Source of the DNA: Candidatus Obscuribacterales bacterium
Lineage (GTDB): Bacteria; Cyanobacteriota; Vampirovibrionia; Obscuribacterales; Obscuribacteraceae
Assembly (NCBI GenBank): GCA_019637435.1
Contig: JAHBVO010000003.1
Coordinates: forward strand, 620,001 to 684,000
DNA length: 64,000 bases
Direction: 5' to 3'
Every line of letters starts with the position of its first letter. Position 1 is the stretch's first letter. The notes beneath the pieces were generated by a model. It was not told the origin of the DNA. It made no database searches and saw nothing but the letters and a program-made list of their open reading frames with translations. Below are positions 37,639 through 45,774 of this stretch, piece by piece. The translations under genes were made by a program, and so were the position numbers.

Positions 37639-40600
37639 CTATTTGTCTTTTTTAAATTCGACTTGAATTCGGTCTTGGTATTTCGAGGTGTCACGCTGCA
37701 TCATGTGACGGAGAACGGCAGAAGATAGGATGCCGATGGCCAGGACGCCGCCTCCGATTGCTAGAGTTCGTCCAACGCGGTTTGTTCGTCCGCGTTCGGC
37801 TTCGGTGGTCTCTGTTTTTAAGCCAAGTTGCGTTCGCAGGTTTGCGAAGAATTCAGCTTTGCATTCTTCTTTTGCTTCCGGTGGGAGTTGCTCGTAGCGC
37901 GTCTTCAGTTCGCGGAGTTCCTTTTGCTCCTCATCAGAGCGAGTTTTATCGGAGAGCATTTCGTCAATTACTTTTCCGAAGTCACTGGTCTTGAACTCTT
38001 TTTCGACCCTGTCGAGGAATCGTGGAGCGTCGGCTTTTGCCATTCTAGCCTTGATTCCGCCCGGAAGAGCGATTTCGATCATCTTGCCGGCTTCCATTGC
38101 GGTGGCTGGACGTTCAACTTTCGGCTGCGCCTGCGAGCCTTGCTCAAAGGGAGAAGTCTCGATTGGTATTTCATCTATGTTGCCACCAGAAGTGGTGCGA
38201 AGTAGGGGATCAGGTTTCGCGGGAGCCGGCCTCGGAGCATCTGGTTTCGCGGCATCTGGTTTCGCGGCATCAGGTCTCGACGCATCGGGTTTCGGAGCAT
38301 CTGGTTTCGAGGCATCAGGCTTCGCGGCATCCGATTTAGGTGGCTCCGCTATTGCGGAGGGCGCATTCTGCGAGCCAGGTCTGGACGTTTCTGTCGCAGA
38401 GCCGGCTCGGTTGGTTTCACTTCCAGAGGGTCGGGGCTTAGATAAGTCCAGCTTGTCTTGTTCGCTAAACTCATGTTCTCCGCCGATTTCAATTTCCAGT
38501 GCACCATAGTCAAAGGTGCGAACTTCGACACGTCCGTCGGGTGTGACGTAGTTTCCTACCTGGCGTGATGCGGCGTCCACGGCGCGACCGAAGTCGCCTG
38601 TGTTCCCTTGCGCGCGTTTGACTGCTTTGATGAAATCTTGAACTCTTGCAGGATCTGGTGTTTCGCCGAACGGTTGGCGATAGACTATCCACTGCTTTCC
38701 TTCTGGACCGATGAGCATCGGGCGCGGCTCTCCGCTATCGATCGATAAGAGAGGCATGTCCAATTGTCGGTGTCCCCAGCTGGCGTCCCATTCGGTATTC
38801 GGTCGGAATTTCAAAATGGTGCCATCGTTGAGGCGCACGGCCAGACCTTCTGAGCCTGCAAACACCTCTGTCGCTTCGACACCCGGGAAATACTTTTCCA
38901 GGATTTTGTTTGTGTATTCCTTCGCGTTTTTCGTCATTGCGCTTTGATCGTACTGGCGAATCGCTTCGTTAGCCTGGTTGAATGCAGAGTCGGTGGCAGC
39001 GGTTCGTTGCTCGGCCGAAATTGGTGGACGCTGCATAGCTTCCGTCGGTTGAGCCGTCTTGGGCTTCATGTTTTCGACGTGGTCCTGAAGAGCCTCGACG
39101 CCATCGCTGTCCAGGAATGAAACCATTTCCTTCTTCAGGTATGCCTTCATTGTCGAGTCGAGTTTCCCTGTTTTGTCGAGCTCAATCAGATCGTTGACGA
39201 GACGGTCGTAGTGCTTGTTACGGTTTTCTGGAGATCGAGCCAGCTTATACAATTTCTTGAGACCGGGTTGAATCTCTTCCGATGCAGTTTTGATCCGCTC
39301 GGACATCGGCAGTTTGTCGGTTTCAGCGGATTTTGGTTTTGCCACGGCGGGCATGAAGTCACTGGTCGAATCAGCCGGTTTCGCAGTGCCGGGCGGGGCG
39401 TCACTGGACGGAGCAGCGGGTTTAGCAGTGGCAGGTGAGGCGTCACTGGACGGAGCAGCGGGTCTAGCAGTGGCAGGCGGGGCGTCGCTGGAAGCCGTGC
39501 CTGGTTTGGCGACACCAGTTTTATTTGCCTCCGAAAGCTGCTCTGTTTTGGATTCTCCGGGTTGCAGTGCAGGTTTGGCTGTGGTATCGCTGGCAGTGCC
39601 TGTTTCGTTTCTGGTTCCGCCATTAGTGCCGGTTTCCGTTTTGCTTTCGGTGGTGGGGGTGTTGGTTTCGCTTGCGCTGGAAGCTGCGGCTCTTCGTGCT
39701 CGGATGGCTTCCAGTCTTCCTTTTGCAACTTTGTATCCCAGATAGAGGCAAGCTGCTGTCAGCACTGGACCGGTCACCACGTCGGATGTATAGGAGACGA
39801 CCTTTTTGTCCTTCTCGAGATCTGTGGCGGCCTTTCCTAAATCTCTGGTCTCGAACTTTTTATAACCGACCTGGAATTTGTCCATTGGTTTGTTTGGACT
39901 GTCGCTGGCGGGTTTCATCTCTCCACCTGGACGCTCACGCTCAGCTACCGGTAATGGAGGTGTTGGATTGCGCGAGTCAAGACCCGGTATTTGCAAGCCA
40001 GGTTGATTCGGCGCGAGTGGATTTCGTAATGGCTCGCCTGGTTTGTCAGGCGGTGCCGCTGGTTTGTCGGACCTACCGTCTGGTGATGCAGGTTGCGGTT
40101 TGTTCTGGTGGTGAGCTTCAAACGCTTTCTTCAGATGATTCGCATAGTCAACGCTGAATTCGAGCTCCGGCCGTTTGGTAATCGCTTCTGTGAGAATTGC
40201 TTTGCCGCGTTTGAGCATTTCGGCGTCGCCCGACGCGATCATTGCCAGACCGCAATTGATGCGAGCAGAACCAGGCGCGAGATGCTCTCTGTATTTGTTC
40301 CATTCGGTTTCCTTCGCAGCTTTATGTTCTGCGAGCAGTTTATCAACGTTCTCCTCGCGAAGTTCTTTCGCGATGATTGAACGCTCTATGACAATCCGCT
40401 TACGGAAGAGTTCGGTCAGTTCTTCTGTAATCTTGTCCTGTGGCAGCCGGTCTGCCTCTCGTATAGCTGTTTCGAAGTGGGGAATTGCAGCTTTAATGCC
40501 GGTATCCGCATACGCCTCGTTGGCTTTGTCCATGGCGGCGTCGATAGTGGTGGTATCGGTGGTGCCACCTCCAGGCGTGGTCGTTTTAACCTCCCCGTCC

Positions 40601-41529
40601 CAGGCTGGCAGTCCGCTGGACTTTCTGGAAGTTTCCATCTTGTGATAAGCGGAGAGAATCTTGCGGTTGAATGCTGCGTCAACCTGGAGTTCCGGCCGGC
40701 GCGCAACCGCCTCCAGCAAAGTTTTTTCGCCTTCCGCTATTTGCTTGTCCTCACCTGAGCTGATTTTGGCTAGAGCAAGTTCTGCTCGGGCTAATGCAGG
40801 ATCGAGGTATTTTGCGTAGTCTTGAAATTTCTCTGCATGGATTCTTAGATTCATTTCTGCAAGAGCTTCTCTCCGACCTTCGCCGACGGTCGGATTGGTG
40901 AGAAGTTCTATCAGGTCCAGACTCGCAGCCTGTCCCTGGGCAAGATGAGTTGTCGCACTCCGCGTATCTGTTCTATCCGAGAGTTCAACGGCTTTCTCCA
41001 GCCAGGTTAGCGACTTTGAAAGTTCGGCATTGTCTGTGCGTAGATCCGCTCGTGGTGCGGGCGATGCTGGTTTGTCCGACTTCGTTTGAGCGAGTCGTGG
41101 ATTTTCGGTGTTGTCGGCGCCTGGCGGGGTGGGTGCAGCTGGTTTGTCCGACTTCGTTTGAGCGAGTAATGGATTTTCGGAGGTGTTGCTGTTCGCCGAT
41201 TCTGGTGGCGTGGCGTCAAACGCTTCCGTGGACTTCCGCTGCTCATTTCGTTGAGGCGGAGCCCAGGCTTCTCTCGCCGAAATTTCCCAGGCCGTAGGAG
41301 TTTCGGTCTGAGTCCCGTCTGCGCGGTCTCCAGTTGAAAGGGGTGTATCTGCATGAAGCGAACCGGCACCGTCTCCTGATGGGAGGGGTGTATCCGCATG
41401 AGAGACACCGGCACGGTCTGGCACCGCTAGAGAGAACGTACCGACATGGTCCGCAGCCAGTGGCGAATATTTAGTTTCAGCTGGATCACTAGTAAGTTTC
41501 TGTTTTGGTGCCAAGTCTGAAAGATCCAT
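37639..41529 (-). CDS. Giant repeat-rich membrane protein of unknown function
   Basis: About 1296 aa from ATG 41529, preceded by AGGAG (six bases); the frame to 41601 is longer but lacks a site. The N-terminal 150 residues carry degenerate repeats (HADTPLPSGDG/LHADTPLSTGD; two copies of NPLLAQTKSDKPA-like text). Helical TPR-like regions (about 150-480) are followed by a Pro-rich stretch, a membrane helix (about 585-600, VLTAACLYLGYKV), a long Thr/Ala/Pro linker with 16-residue repeats, a folded segment (about 850-1010), a KPDA-type five-residue repeat (about 1065-1110), and a C-terminal membrane helix (GRTLAIGGGVLAIGILSSAVL) near the end. No catalytic motif recognised. Confidence 0.8.
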   Translation of the reverse strand: MDLSDLAPKQKLTSDPAETKYSPLAADHVGTFSLAVPDRAGVSHADTPLPSGDGAGSLHADTPLSTGDRADGTQTETPTAWEISAREAWAPPQRNEQRKSTEAFDATPPESANSNTSENPLLAQTKSDKPAAPTPPGADNTENPRLAQTKSDKPASPAPRADLRTDNAELSKSLTWLEKAVELSDRTDTRSATTHLAQGQAASLDLIELLTNPTVGEGRREALAEMNLRIHAEKFQDYAKYLDPALARAELALAKISSGEDKQIAEGEKTLLEAVARRPELQVDAAFNRKILSAYHKMETSRKSSGLPAWDGEVKTTTPGGGTTDTTTIDAAMDKANEAYADTGIKAAIPHFETAIREADRLPQDKITEELTELFRKRIVIERSIIAKELREENVDKLLAEHKAAKETEWNKYREHLAPGSARINCGLAMIASGDAEMLKRGKAILTEAITKRPELEFSVDYANHLKKAFEAHHQNKPQPASPDGRSDKPAAPPDKPGEPLRNPLAPNQPGLQIPGLDSRNPTPPLPVAERERPGGEMKPASDSPNKPMDKFQVGYKKFETRDLGKAATDLEKDKKVVSYTSDVVTGPVLTAACLYLGYKVAKGRLEAIRARRAAASSASETNTPTTESKTETGTNGGTRNETGTASDTTAKPALQPGESKTEQLSEANKTGVAKPGTASSDAPPATARPAAPSSDASPATAKPAAPSSDAPPGTAKPADSTSDFMPAVAKPKSAETDKLPMSERIKTASEEIQPGLKKLYKLARSPENRNKHYDRLVNDLIELDKTGKLDSTMKAYLKKEMVSFLDSDGVEALQDHVENMKPKTAQPTEAMQRPPISAEQRTAATDSAFNQANEAIRQYDQSAMTKNAKEYTNKILEKYFPGVEATEVFAGSEGLAVRLNDGTILKFRPNTEWDASWGHRQLDMPLLSIDSGEPRPMLIGPEGKQWIVYRQPFGETPDPARVQDFIKAVKRAQGNTGDFGRAVDAASRQVGNYVTPDGRVEVRTFDYGALEIEIGGEHEFSEQDKLDLSKPRPSGSETNRAGSATETSRPGSQNAPSAIAEPPKSDAAKPDASKPDAPKPDASRPDAAKPDAAKPDAPRPAPAKPDPLLRTTSGGNIDEIPIETSPFEQGSQAQPKVERPATAMEAGKMIEIALPGGIKARMAKADAPRFLDRVEKEFKTSDFGKVIDEMLSDKTRSDEEQKELRELKTRYEQLPPEAKEECKAEFFANLRTQLGLKTETTEAERGRTNRVGRTLAIGGGVLAIGILSSAVLRHMMQRDTSKYQDRIQVEFKKDK
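38206..38340 (-). repeat. 15-bp coding repeat (KPDA-type)
   Basis: About eight imperfect 15-bp units encode a run of KPDA(S/A/P) pentapeptides inside the 1296-aa protein. The run probably forms an extended polyproline-like spacer; unit number is likely to vary between strains. Confidence 0.8.
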
Positions 41530-41987
41530 TGGATATCTCCTGAAGTGTGCGCGCAAAGGCAAAACCGTGATTGACCGGTTTTGGGTGAGGTGGGACGTCA
41601 TCTTTGGACGTAATGGATCAGGACGGCAACATTTTCAGCTTGCGTTGCTTCAGGGTATATACAGCCGACGTCGAACTTGGACAGCTTTTTCCGCTTATTT
41701 TGCTCGAAACTTGGGATATTGCGCCGTTTTGCATGTTTGTCGGATATGCGATTCGGGTTGCCGTGGCGCCGTATCTGGTATCTGTTCGATATAACAGAGA
41801 GAAGTGCAAGACCGGTGAACCGGATGTGGTATCACTGTCACTTGTCAAACTTCTAGTGTATGATGTAGGTCGAATTCGGCTCTAACTGTCACTTTTATTA
41901 GATCGCGTTCACTCGGAAACTTTACCGATATTGCGAACGACTAGAGCTTGGTGAAACTACCGGTGATATCATCAGCGAGGTTGGATT
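41530..41987. other. Intergenic region between divergent genes
   Basis: About 458 bp between the starts of the 1296-aa gene (-) and the gene at 41988 (+). It must contain both promoters. Open frames on each strand (41604-41885 + and 41618-41848 -) lack ribosome sites and look like chance frames. No RNA structure was recognised. Confidence 0.4.
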
Positions 41988-42992
41988 TTGGACGACTATT
42001 ATTACAGCGACCAGGACGAAAGCGTTTCCGAGACTCGTGAAACAGTGCCTGCTCAAATGGAAGACGGAGTTTCATACAACCTCCAGGTCGAAACAAAAGT
42101 TGAAAACTTCGTTTCAAGAACTTTCCATCTGGATCCGCTTGGCGATGCTGGTATTGCAAAAGGTTTCCGTTCGGATATCTTCGAGAAGCTAAAGAGTGTA
42201 AAATTCCCTTCGGAAGTCGCCCAAATGGCAGACGCTGAATGCTCCGGTGAGGTCGACCTCGCCGAGGATGGCGAGGATGACGCCCATTCTCCTGCCGGAG
42301 AAGACAGAATCCGCCCCGGAATTAACTCCCCGCAAGTCAGATACGAAACCCTCTGTAACGTGACCACCCGTAACAATCAGAAATCCTTTCTCGACCTCTT
42401 TCCAAACCGGTTTGCTTCGTGCATCAAACGAGGCAAAGATGGCGACTGGAGGGAGACTAGCCAGTTTCATCACCTGTCCGATGAAGAGATGATCGAGTCG
42501 ATTGAGGGAAGAGCGCCGTTTCTTCGCGCTTGCATGGCTGACAAGGAGACCAGGCTTATCGTCGTGATGATTGAGCGAGATAGCTACTACCGCACAGTGG
42601 AAGGGCTTGCCAAGATTCGCGATTGCTTGCAGTGTATCGGCGTCAATCAGCTTAAGCTGTTCGTCTCGGATGAATCAGAACAGTGGCAACTGTTCGGTTT
42701 CTTCTCCAAGCCAGTGAGCTCCACCAGAATTTCCTCTTTACTGTCGTCGTGGTTGCGCCGTAACGGAATTGTCCCCGGAACCGCCGGAGTGAGCCTGTTT
42801 CCGGGACCGGACCCGTTCTGTTTCCCGCTGCAGAAGGGCTTTGCCTGGATAAATGACAGCGGTCACACGATTGTTGCACGCAACGAAGTTTCACCGGAAG
42901 CTGCTCTGGCATTATTTATCGCGGACATGGAGAGAACCGAGATTGATGGTGAAGAGCTGATCGAGAGGCTCGATCAGGTTCTCAACCAATAG
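41988..42992 (+). CDS. Protein resembling a degenerate archaeo-eukaryotic primase (TOTE-type) domain
   Basis: 334 aa from TTG 41988 (GAGG seven bases upstream). Residues 1-115 are acidic and probably disordered. Residues 132-292 resemble by eye the primase-like domain of TOTE-type proteins: KSFLDLFPNRFASCIKRG, HHLSDEEMIESIEGR, a strand LIVVMIERD, then LKLFVSDESEQWQLFGFFSKPVSSTRISSLLSSWLRRNG and SLFPGPDPFCFPLQKGFAWIND (family pattern: FFxEPVP...RLFPNQD...ALPLQ). The DxD, sxH and final Asp catalytic motifs are not kept intact, so nucleotidyl transfer is doubtful. The gene ends in three 48-bp tandem repeats. Family call is tentative. Confidence 0.5.
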   Translation: MDDYYYSDQDESVSETRETVPAQMEDGVSYNLQVETKVENFVSRTFHLDPLGDAGIAKGFRSDIFEKLKSVKFPSEVAQMADAECSGEVDLAEDGEDDAHSPAGEDRIRPGINSPQVRYETLCNVTTRNNQKSFLDLFPNRFASCIKRGKDGDWRETSQFHHLSDEEMIESIEGRAPFLRACMADKETRLIVVMIERDSYYRTVEGLAKIRDCLQCIGVNQLKLFVSDESEQWQLFGFFSKPVSSTRISSLLSSWLRRNGIVPGTAGVSLFPGPDPFCFPLQKGFAWINDSGHTIVARNEVSPEAALALFIADMERTEIDGEELIERLDQVLNQ

Positions 42993-43116
42993 CATTCGAA
43001 GGAGCTGGTAAAAGGCTTCCATCAGGTTCTCAATCAGTAGGCATTCGAGGGACTGGTAAAAGGCTTCCATCAGGTTCTCAATCAGTAGGCATTCGAGGGA
43101 CTGGTAAGAGGCTCCC
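42973..43116 (+). repeat. Three 48-bp tandem repeats over a stop codon
   Basis: Units at 42973-43020, 43021-43068 and 43069-43116. The first includes the last codons and TAG stop of the upstream gene (QVLNQ-stop). Copies 2 and 3 are almost identical. Because 48 is a multiple of three, each copy repeats QVLNQ-TAG in the same frame, with an open frame between the stops. Confidence 0.9.
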
Positions 43117-43296
43117 AAATGACTCAATCGATAAACTTCGGCAAGGTGCGAACGCTTCCCCGTTTTGACAAATGATTTCAAGTGATGGGCATAAATGAAC
43201 CAGCACTGATAAACTTGGTTTGTTGCAAACGACCGGTGAAAGACTTCTTTCCCACCTTAAATCTGGAAACCGCCGCAAGCCTGCGTCGAGGAAACA
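42993..43296. other. Gene-free stretch with tandem repeats
   Basis: About 300 bp before the GGDEF-like gene. The first part is the 48-bp repeat array; the rest (43117-43296) should contain the promoter of the gene at 43297, but I see no convincing coding or RNA feature. Confidence 0.4.
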
Positions 43297-43995
43297 ATGA
43301 CCCAGCAAGACCTGACACCGCCCGCTGATTTCAGCATGTACGACAAAGTCCGCGAGGATCTGAAAAAGCGCCGGCCACTATTGGCTGCCACCTTCCAGGG
43401 AGATCCGGAAATACTTGCTCGAGTGCGCGAATACGAGCAGCGCTCGGCAGATGTGGCGCAACAAGTGGGTCTTGTCGCCGCCAAAGGTGAAGATATAGAG
43501 CGACTGGCGCTGCTCGATCCGGTCACGGAGTTGTATAACCACAGAACTTTCGTTAAGGAACTGAAGGCTGAGATGGCACGTTCGCGGCGCTACAGTCAGC
43601 GCGTGTCGGTTTGCACCCTGATCGTCGATGAGTTTGAACAGATTGGCGCCGACTACGGACCGCTCACTCAGGATGCGGTATTGAAAGTGGTGGCGCTTGT
43701 GATTCGCAATTCCACTCGCGAAGTCGATATCCCCGCGCGTTATGCGCCCTGGCAGTTCGCTATCGTGCTTCCCCAAACAAATGCTGCCGGCGCAGCGCTT
43801 GTTGCGGAACGCATCCGTCAACGTGTGGCCAGTCAGGTCTTCTCGCACAACTGGAAGAACTTCTCGATCACAGCAAGCATAGGGGTTGCGACCTTTCCGG
43901 AGCATGCTCCCGAGTATGATGAACTGGTCGCGCGCTCGATTGAAGCAATGGAATGCGCTGTCGATCGAGGCGGCGATCGCGTATTTTCGTTCTAA
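43297..43995 (+). CDS. GGDEF-fold protein with altered active site
   Basis: 232 aa, ATG 43297 after GAGGAAAC. Residues 1-75 are a helical N-terminal part; residues 76-232 have the diguanylate cyclase fold (LLDPVTELYNHRTFVKEL, VCTLIVDEFEQIGADYG, ITASIGVATFPEHAPEYDELVARSIEAMECAVDRGGDRVF). The signature GGDEF is replaced by APWQF (ARYAPWQFAIVLP), so c-di-GMP synthesis is not expected. Such proteins can act by binding GTP or partners. No membrane helix. Confidence 0.85.
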   Translation: MTQQDLTPPADFSMYDKVREDLKKRRPLLAATFQGDPEILARVREYEQRSADVAQQVGLVAAKGEDIERLALLDPVTELYNHRTFVKELKAEMARSRRYSQRVSVCTLIVDEFEQIGADYGPLTQDAVLKVVALVIRNSTREVDIPARYAPWQFAIVLPQTNAAGAALVAERIRQRVASQVFSHNWKNFSITASIGVATFPEHAPEYDELVARSIEAMECAVDRGGDRVFSF

Positions 43996-44015
43996 TTAGG
44001 CTTGCGCATCGCGTT

Positions 44016-45707
44016 CTAATTCTTCTTGCCGTCAGTTGTTTCATCAATTGTCGACGCGGGAGTCTTCAGATCCTCCGCGTCTTTCGGAGCGCCTGTCATG
44101 CGCTTCTTGAACAGATAAGAGCCCTCATCTTCTGCGACAACTTCCCAGAGTGCTTCTCGTTTCAGTGCCTCTGCAAACGCATAGGGGTCAAAGCCGACAC
44201 GTTTCGGAACGAGAATCCATTCCACTTTGATATCATCAAGACGCTTCTGCCATCCCGGTCTAAGCTGTACGATTGAACCGTAGCGATTGTAGAATTCTTC
44301 GCCAAAGAAATCGGCGCGATCATCTATGTAAACACGCTGATCCAATTTGTATCTCAATAAACCGCCCCAGTTGTCGTAATTGAAACCTTTGTCGTATGGC
44401 AGTTTTGCAGTCTTTATGTATTCCAGGGTCGTTGTTGGCATATCGACCGTGCTGAATCCTGACTTCAGAAGCTTGGTATCGCCGAAGCCACCACCGATTA
44501 ACGCTACCACAGAGAGAAAACTGACGTAGCAGATAGGCAGAATGCGCATCTTGCAAAACTGTTCTTGTGCAGCGAATTCGCGGAACGGTCTGGCGAATTG
44601 ATCGATAGGTTTTTTCAGCACCGGAAACACTTCCGAGAGTGGTAGATTTGTATCTTGCAATCGGGTTTTTGCAAACAGTAGACCGATTGCCGGGACCGAT
44701 ACAATTGCAAATAGCGGAATACTCCGTACTGCTGAAAGCGCCATATGCATGACGAAAAGGGTCACAGCAAAGTATGGAAGGCTCGGGCGTTTCTTCCCAA
44801 TAGCCAAACCTGCAAATAGAAAGGCAATCAGAATTTCGAAGCAGATCGAATGTATGTCATCTAAATGGAAGACCGGCGACCGAAACTCATCTGTGTTCGC
44901 TAGAATCGTGCTGCCCTTGAGATATTCGAGTATGTAGCCGTGGAGCTTTACTCCGTAAGGGTTTATAAGAGTAGTCAGTGAGGCGATTGCGCCACCGATG
45001 AAGAAGGTTTTTACCCGAACAAAGTTGGCTGCCTTCTGAGCGATTTCAGCGCGAAACCAGTTCACTAGCGCGCTCAGGAAATAAATCCCTATTAGAACTA
45101 TTCCGAGCGGGAATGCCGGATGGCAGTTGACCCACAGTAGCATGAGCAGGCCCAGGTAAAGCCAGAGTCTGGTACTACTTATGGTGCCTCTATAGTAATC
45201 TTCCAGTTTCTTCAGATAGAAGAAAACGCATAGAAGAGTGACTATGTGCGGTCGCGCCAGCCAGTGAATGGCAGATGCGAGGATGCCGAAAATTGAGACT
45301 GTCGTCGTCAGCCCGAGCGGACCGCCATCGGCGCGGGCACGATCGTACATTTTGACCAGCACAAATGCGATGGTAGTGGCAACGCCAATCGCCAGAAGGT
45401 TTAAGCCGCCGGCCATTGTAAGCAGGTAGGCGATCAGGTCGAAAAGCCATTCATAAGCGACCCAGGCCTTCTCAGGAAATGTGTATGAGAACAAATCGGT
45501 AGTCGGAATCGCGCGGTTCTCGAAGATCCACTTGCCGGCCGTCAGGTGCCAGCCTACAGAGGCATCTTGAAACATGAAGTCGGGACGTCCGAACAGGAGG
45601 ACGTGCATGATGCCGATGAAAAGCAGGTCTCCGACGTCCGGCAGCGGAAGCAACTTTGGCTTCTGCGGGATTGTGTCGGTTTGGGATGTGGTAGTTTCTT
45701 CGGTCAC
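44016..45707 (-). CDS. Polytopic membrane protein, possible glycosyltransferase-like
   Basis: 563 aa with about ten or eleven membrane helices and a soluble C-terminal part (about residues 430-563). The first outer loop has the pattern DASVGWHLTAGKWIFENRAIPTTDLFSYTFPEKAWVAYEWLFDL, like families of polytopic membrane proteins related to GT-C glycosyltransferases, whose first loop carries acidic catalytic residues. The C-terminal part (GFNYDNWGGLLRYKLDQRVYIDDRADFFGEEFYNRYGSI) is the typical ending of this bacterial family. Substrate unknown; lipid-linked sugar transfer is an inference. Confidence 0.7.
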   Translation of the reverse strand: MTEETTTSQTDTIPQKPKLLPLPDVGDLLFIGIMHVLLFGRPDFMFQDASVGWHLTAGKWIFENRAIPTTDLFSYTFPEKAWVAYEWLFDLIAYLLTMAGGLNLLAIGVATTIAFVLVKMYDRARADGGPLGLTTTVSIFGILASAIHWLARPHIVTLLCVFFYLKKLEDYYRGTISSTRLWLYLGLLMLLWVNCHPAFPLGIVLIGIYFLSALVNWFRAEIAQKAANFVRVKTFFIGGAIASLTTLINPYGVKLHGYILEYLKGSTILANTDEFRSPVFHLDDIHSICFEILIAFLFAGLAIGKKRPSLPYFAVTLFVMHMALSAVRSIPLFAIVSVPAIGLLFAKTRLQDTNLPLSEVFPVLKKPIDQFARPFREFAAQEQFCKMRILPICYVSFLSVVALIGGGFGDTKLLKSGFSTVDMPTTTLEYIKTAKLPYDKGFNYDNWGGLLRYKLDQRVYIDDRADFFGEEFYNRYGSIVQLRPGWQKRLDDIKVEWILVPKRVGFDPYAFAEALKREALWEVVAEDEGSYLFKKRMTGAPKDAEDLKTPASTIDETTDGKKN

Positions 45708-45774
45708 GCGAAAACTATGAGAAGTCGCCTCTCAAATCTTGTGCCCAGTATTGTGTTTAAGCAAGCTTTGGGTG

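Noticed and set aside
38206-38340. 15-bp repeats as a CRISPR-like or non-coding array
   Set aside because: The units are in frame, encode KPDA pentads and have no spacers.
41604-41885. 93-aa open frame in the 41.5-42.0 kb gap
   Set aside because: No ribosome site, odd composition, and a competing frame on the other strand; it spans the likely divergent promoter region.
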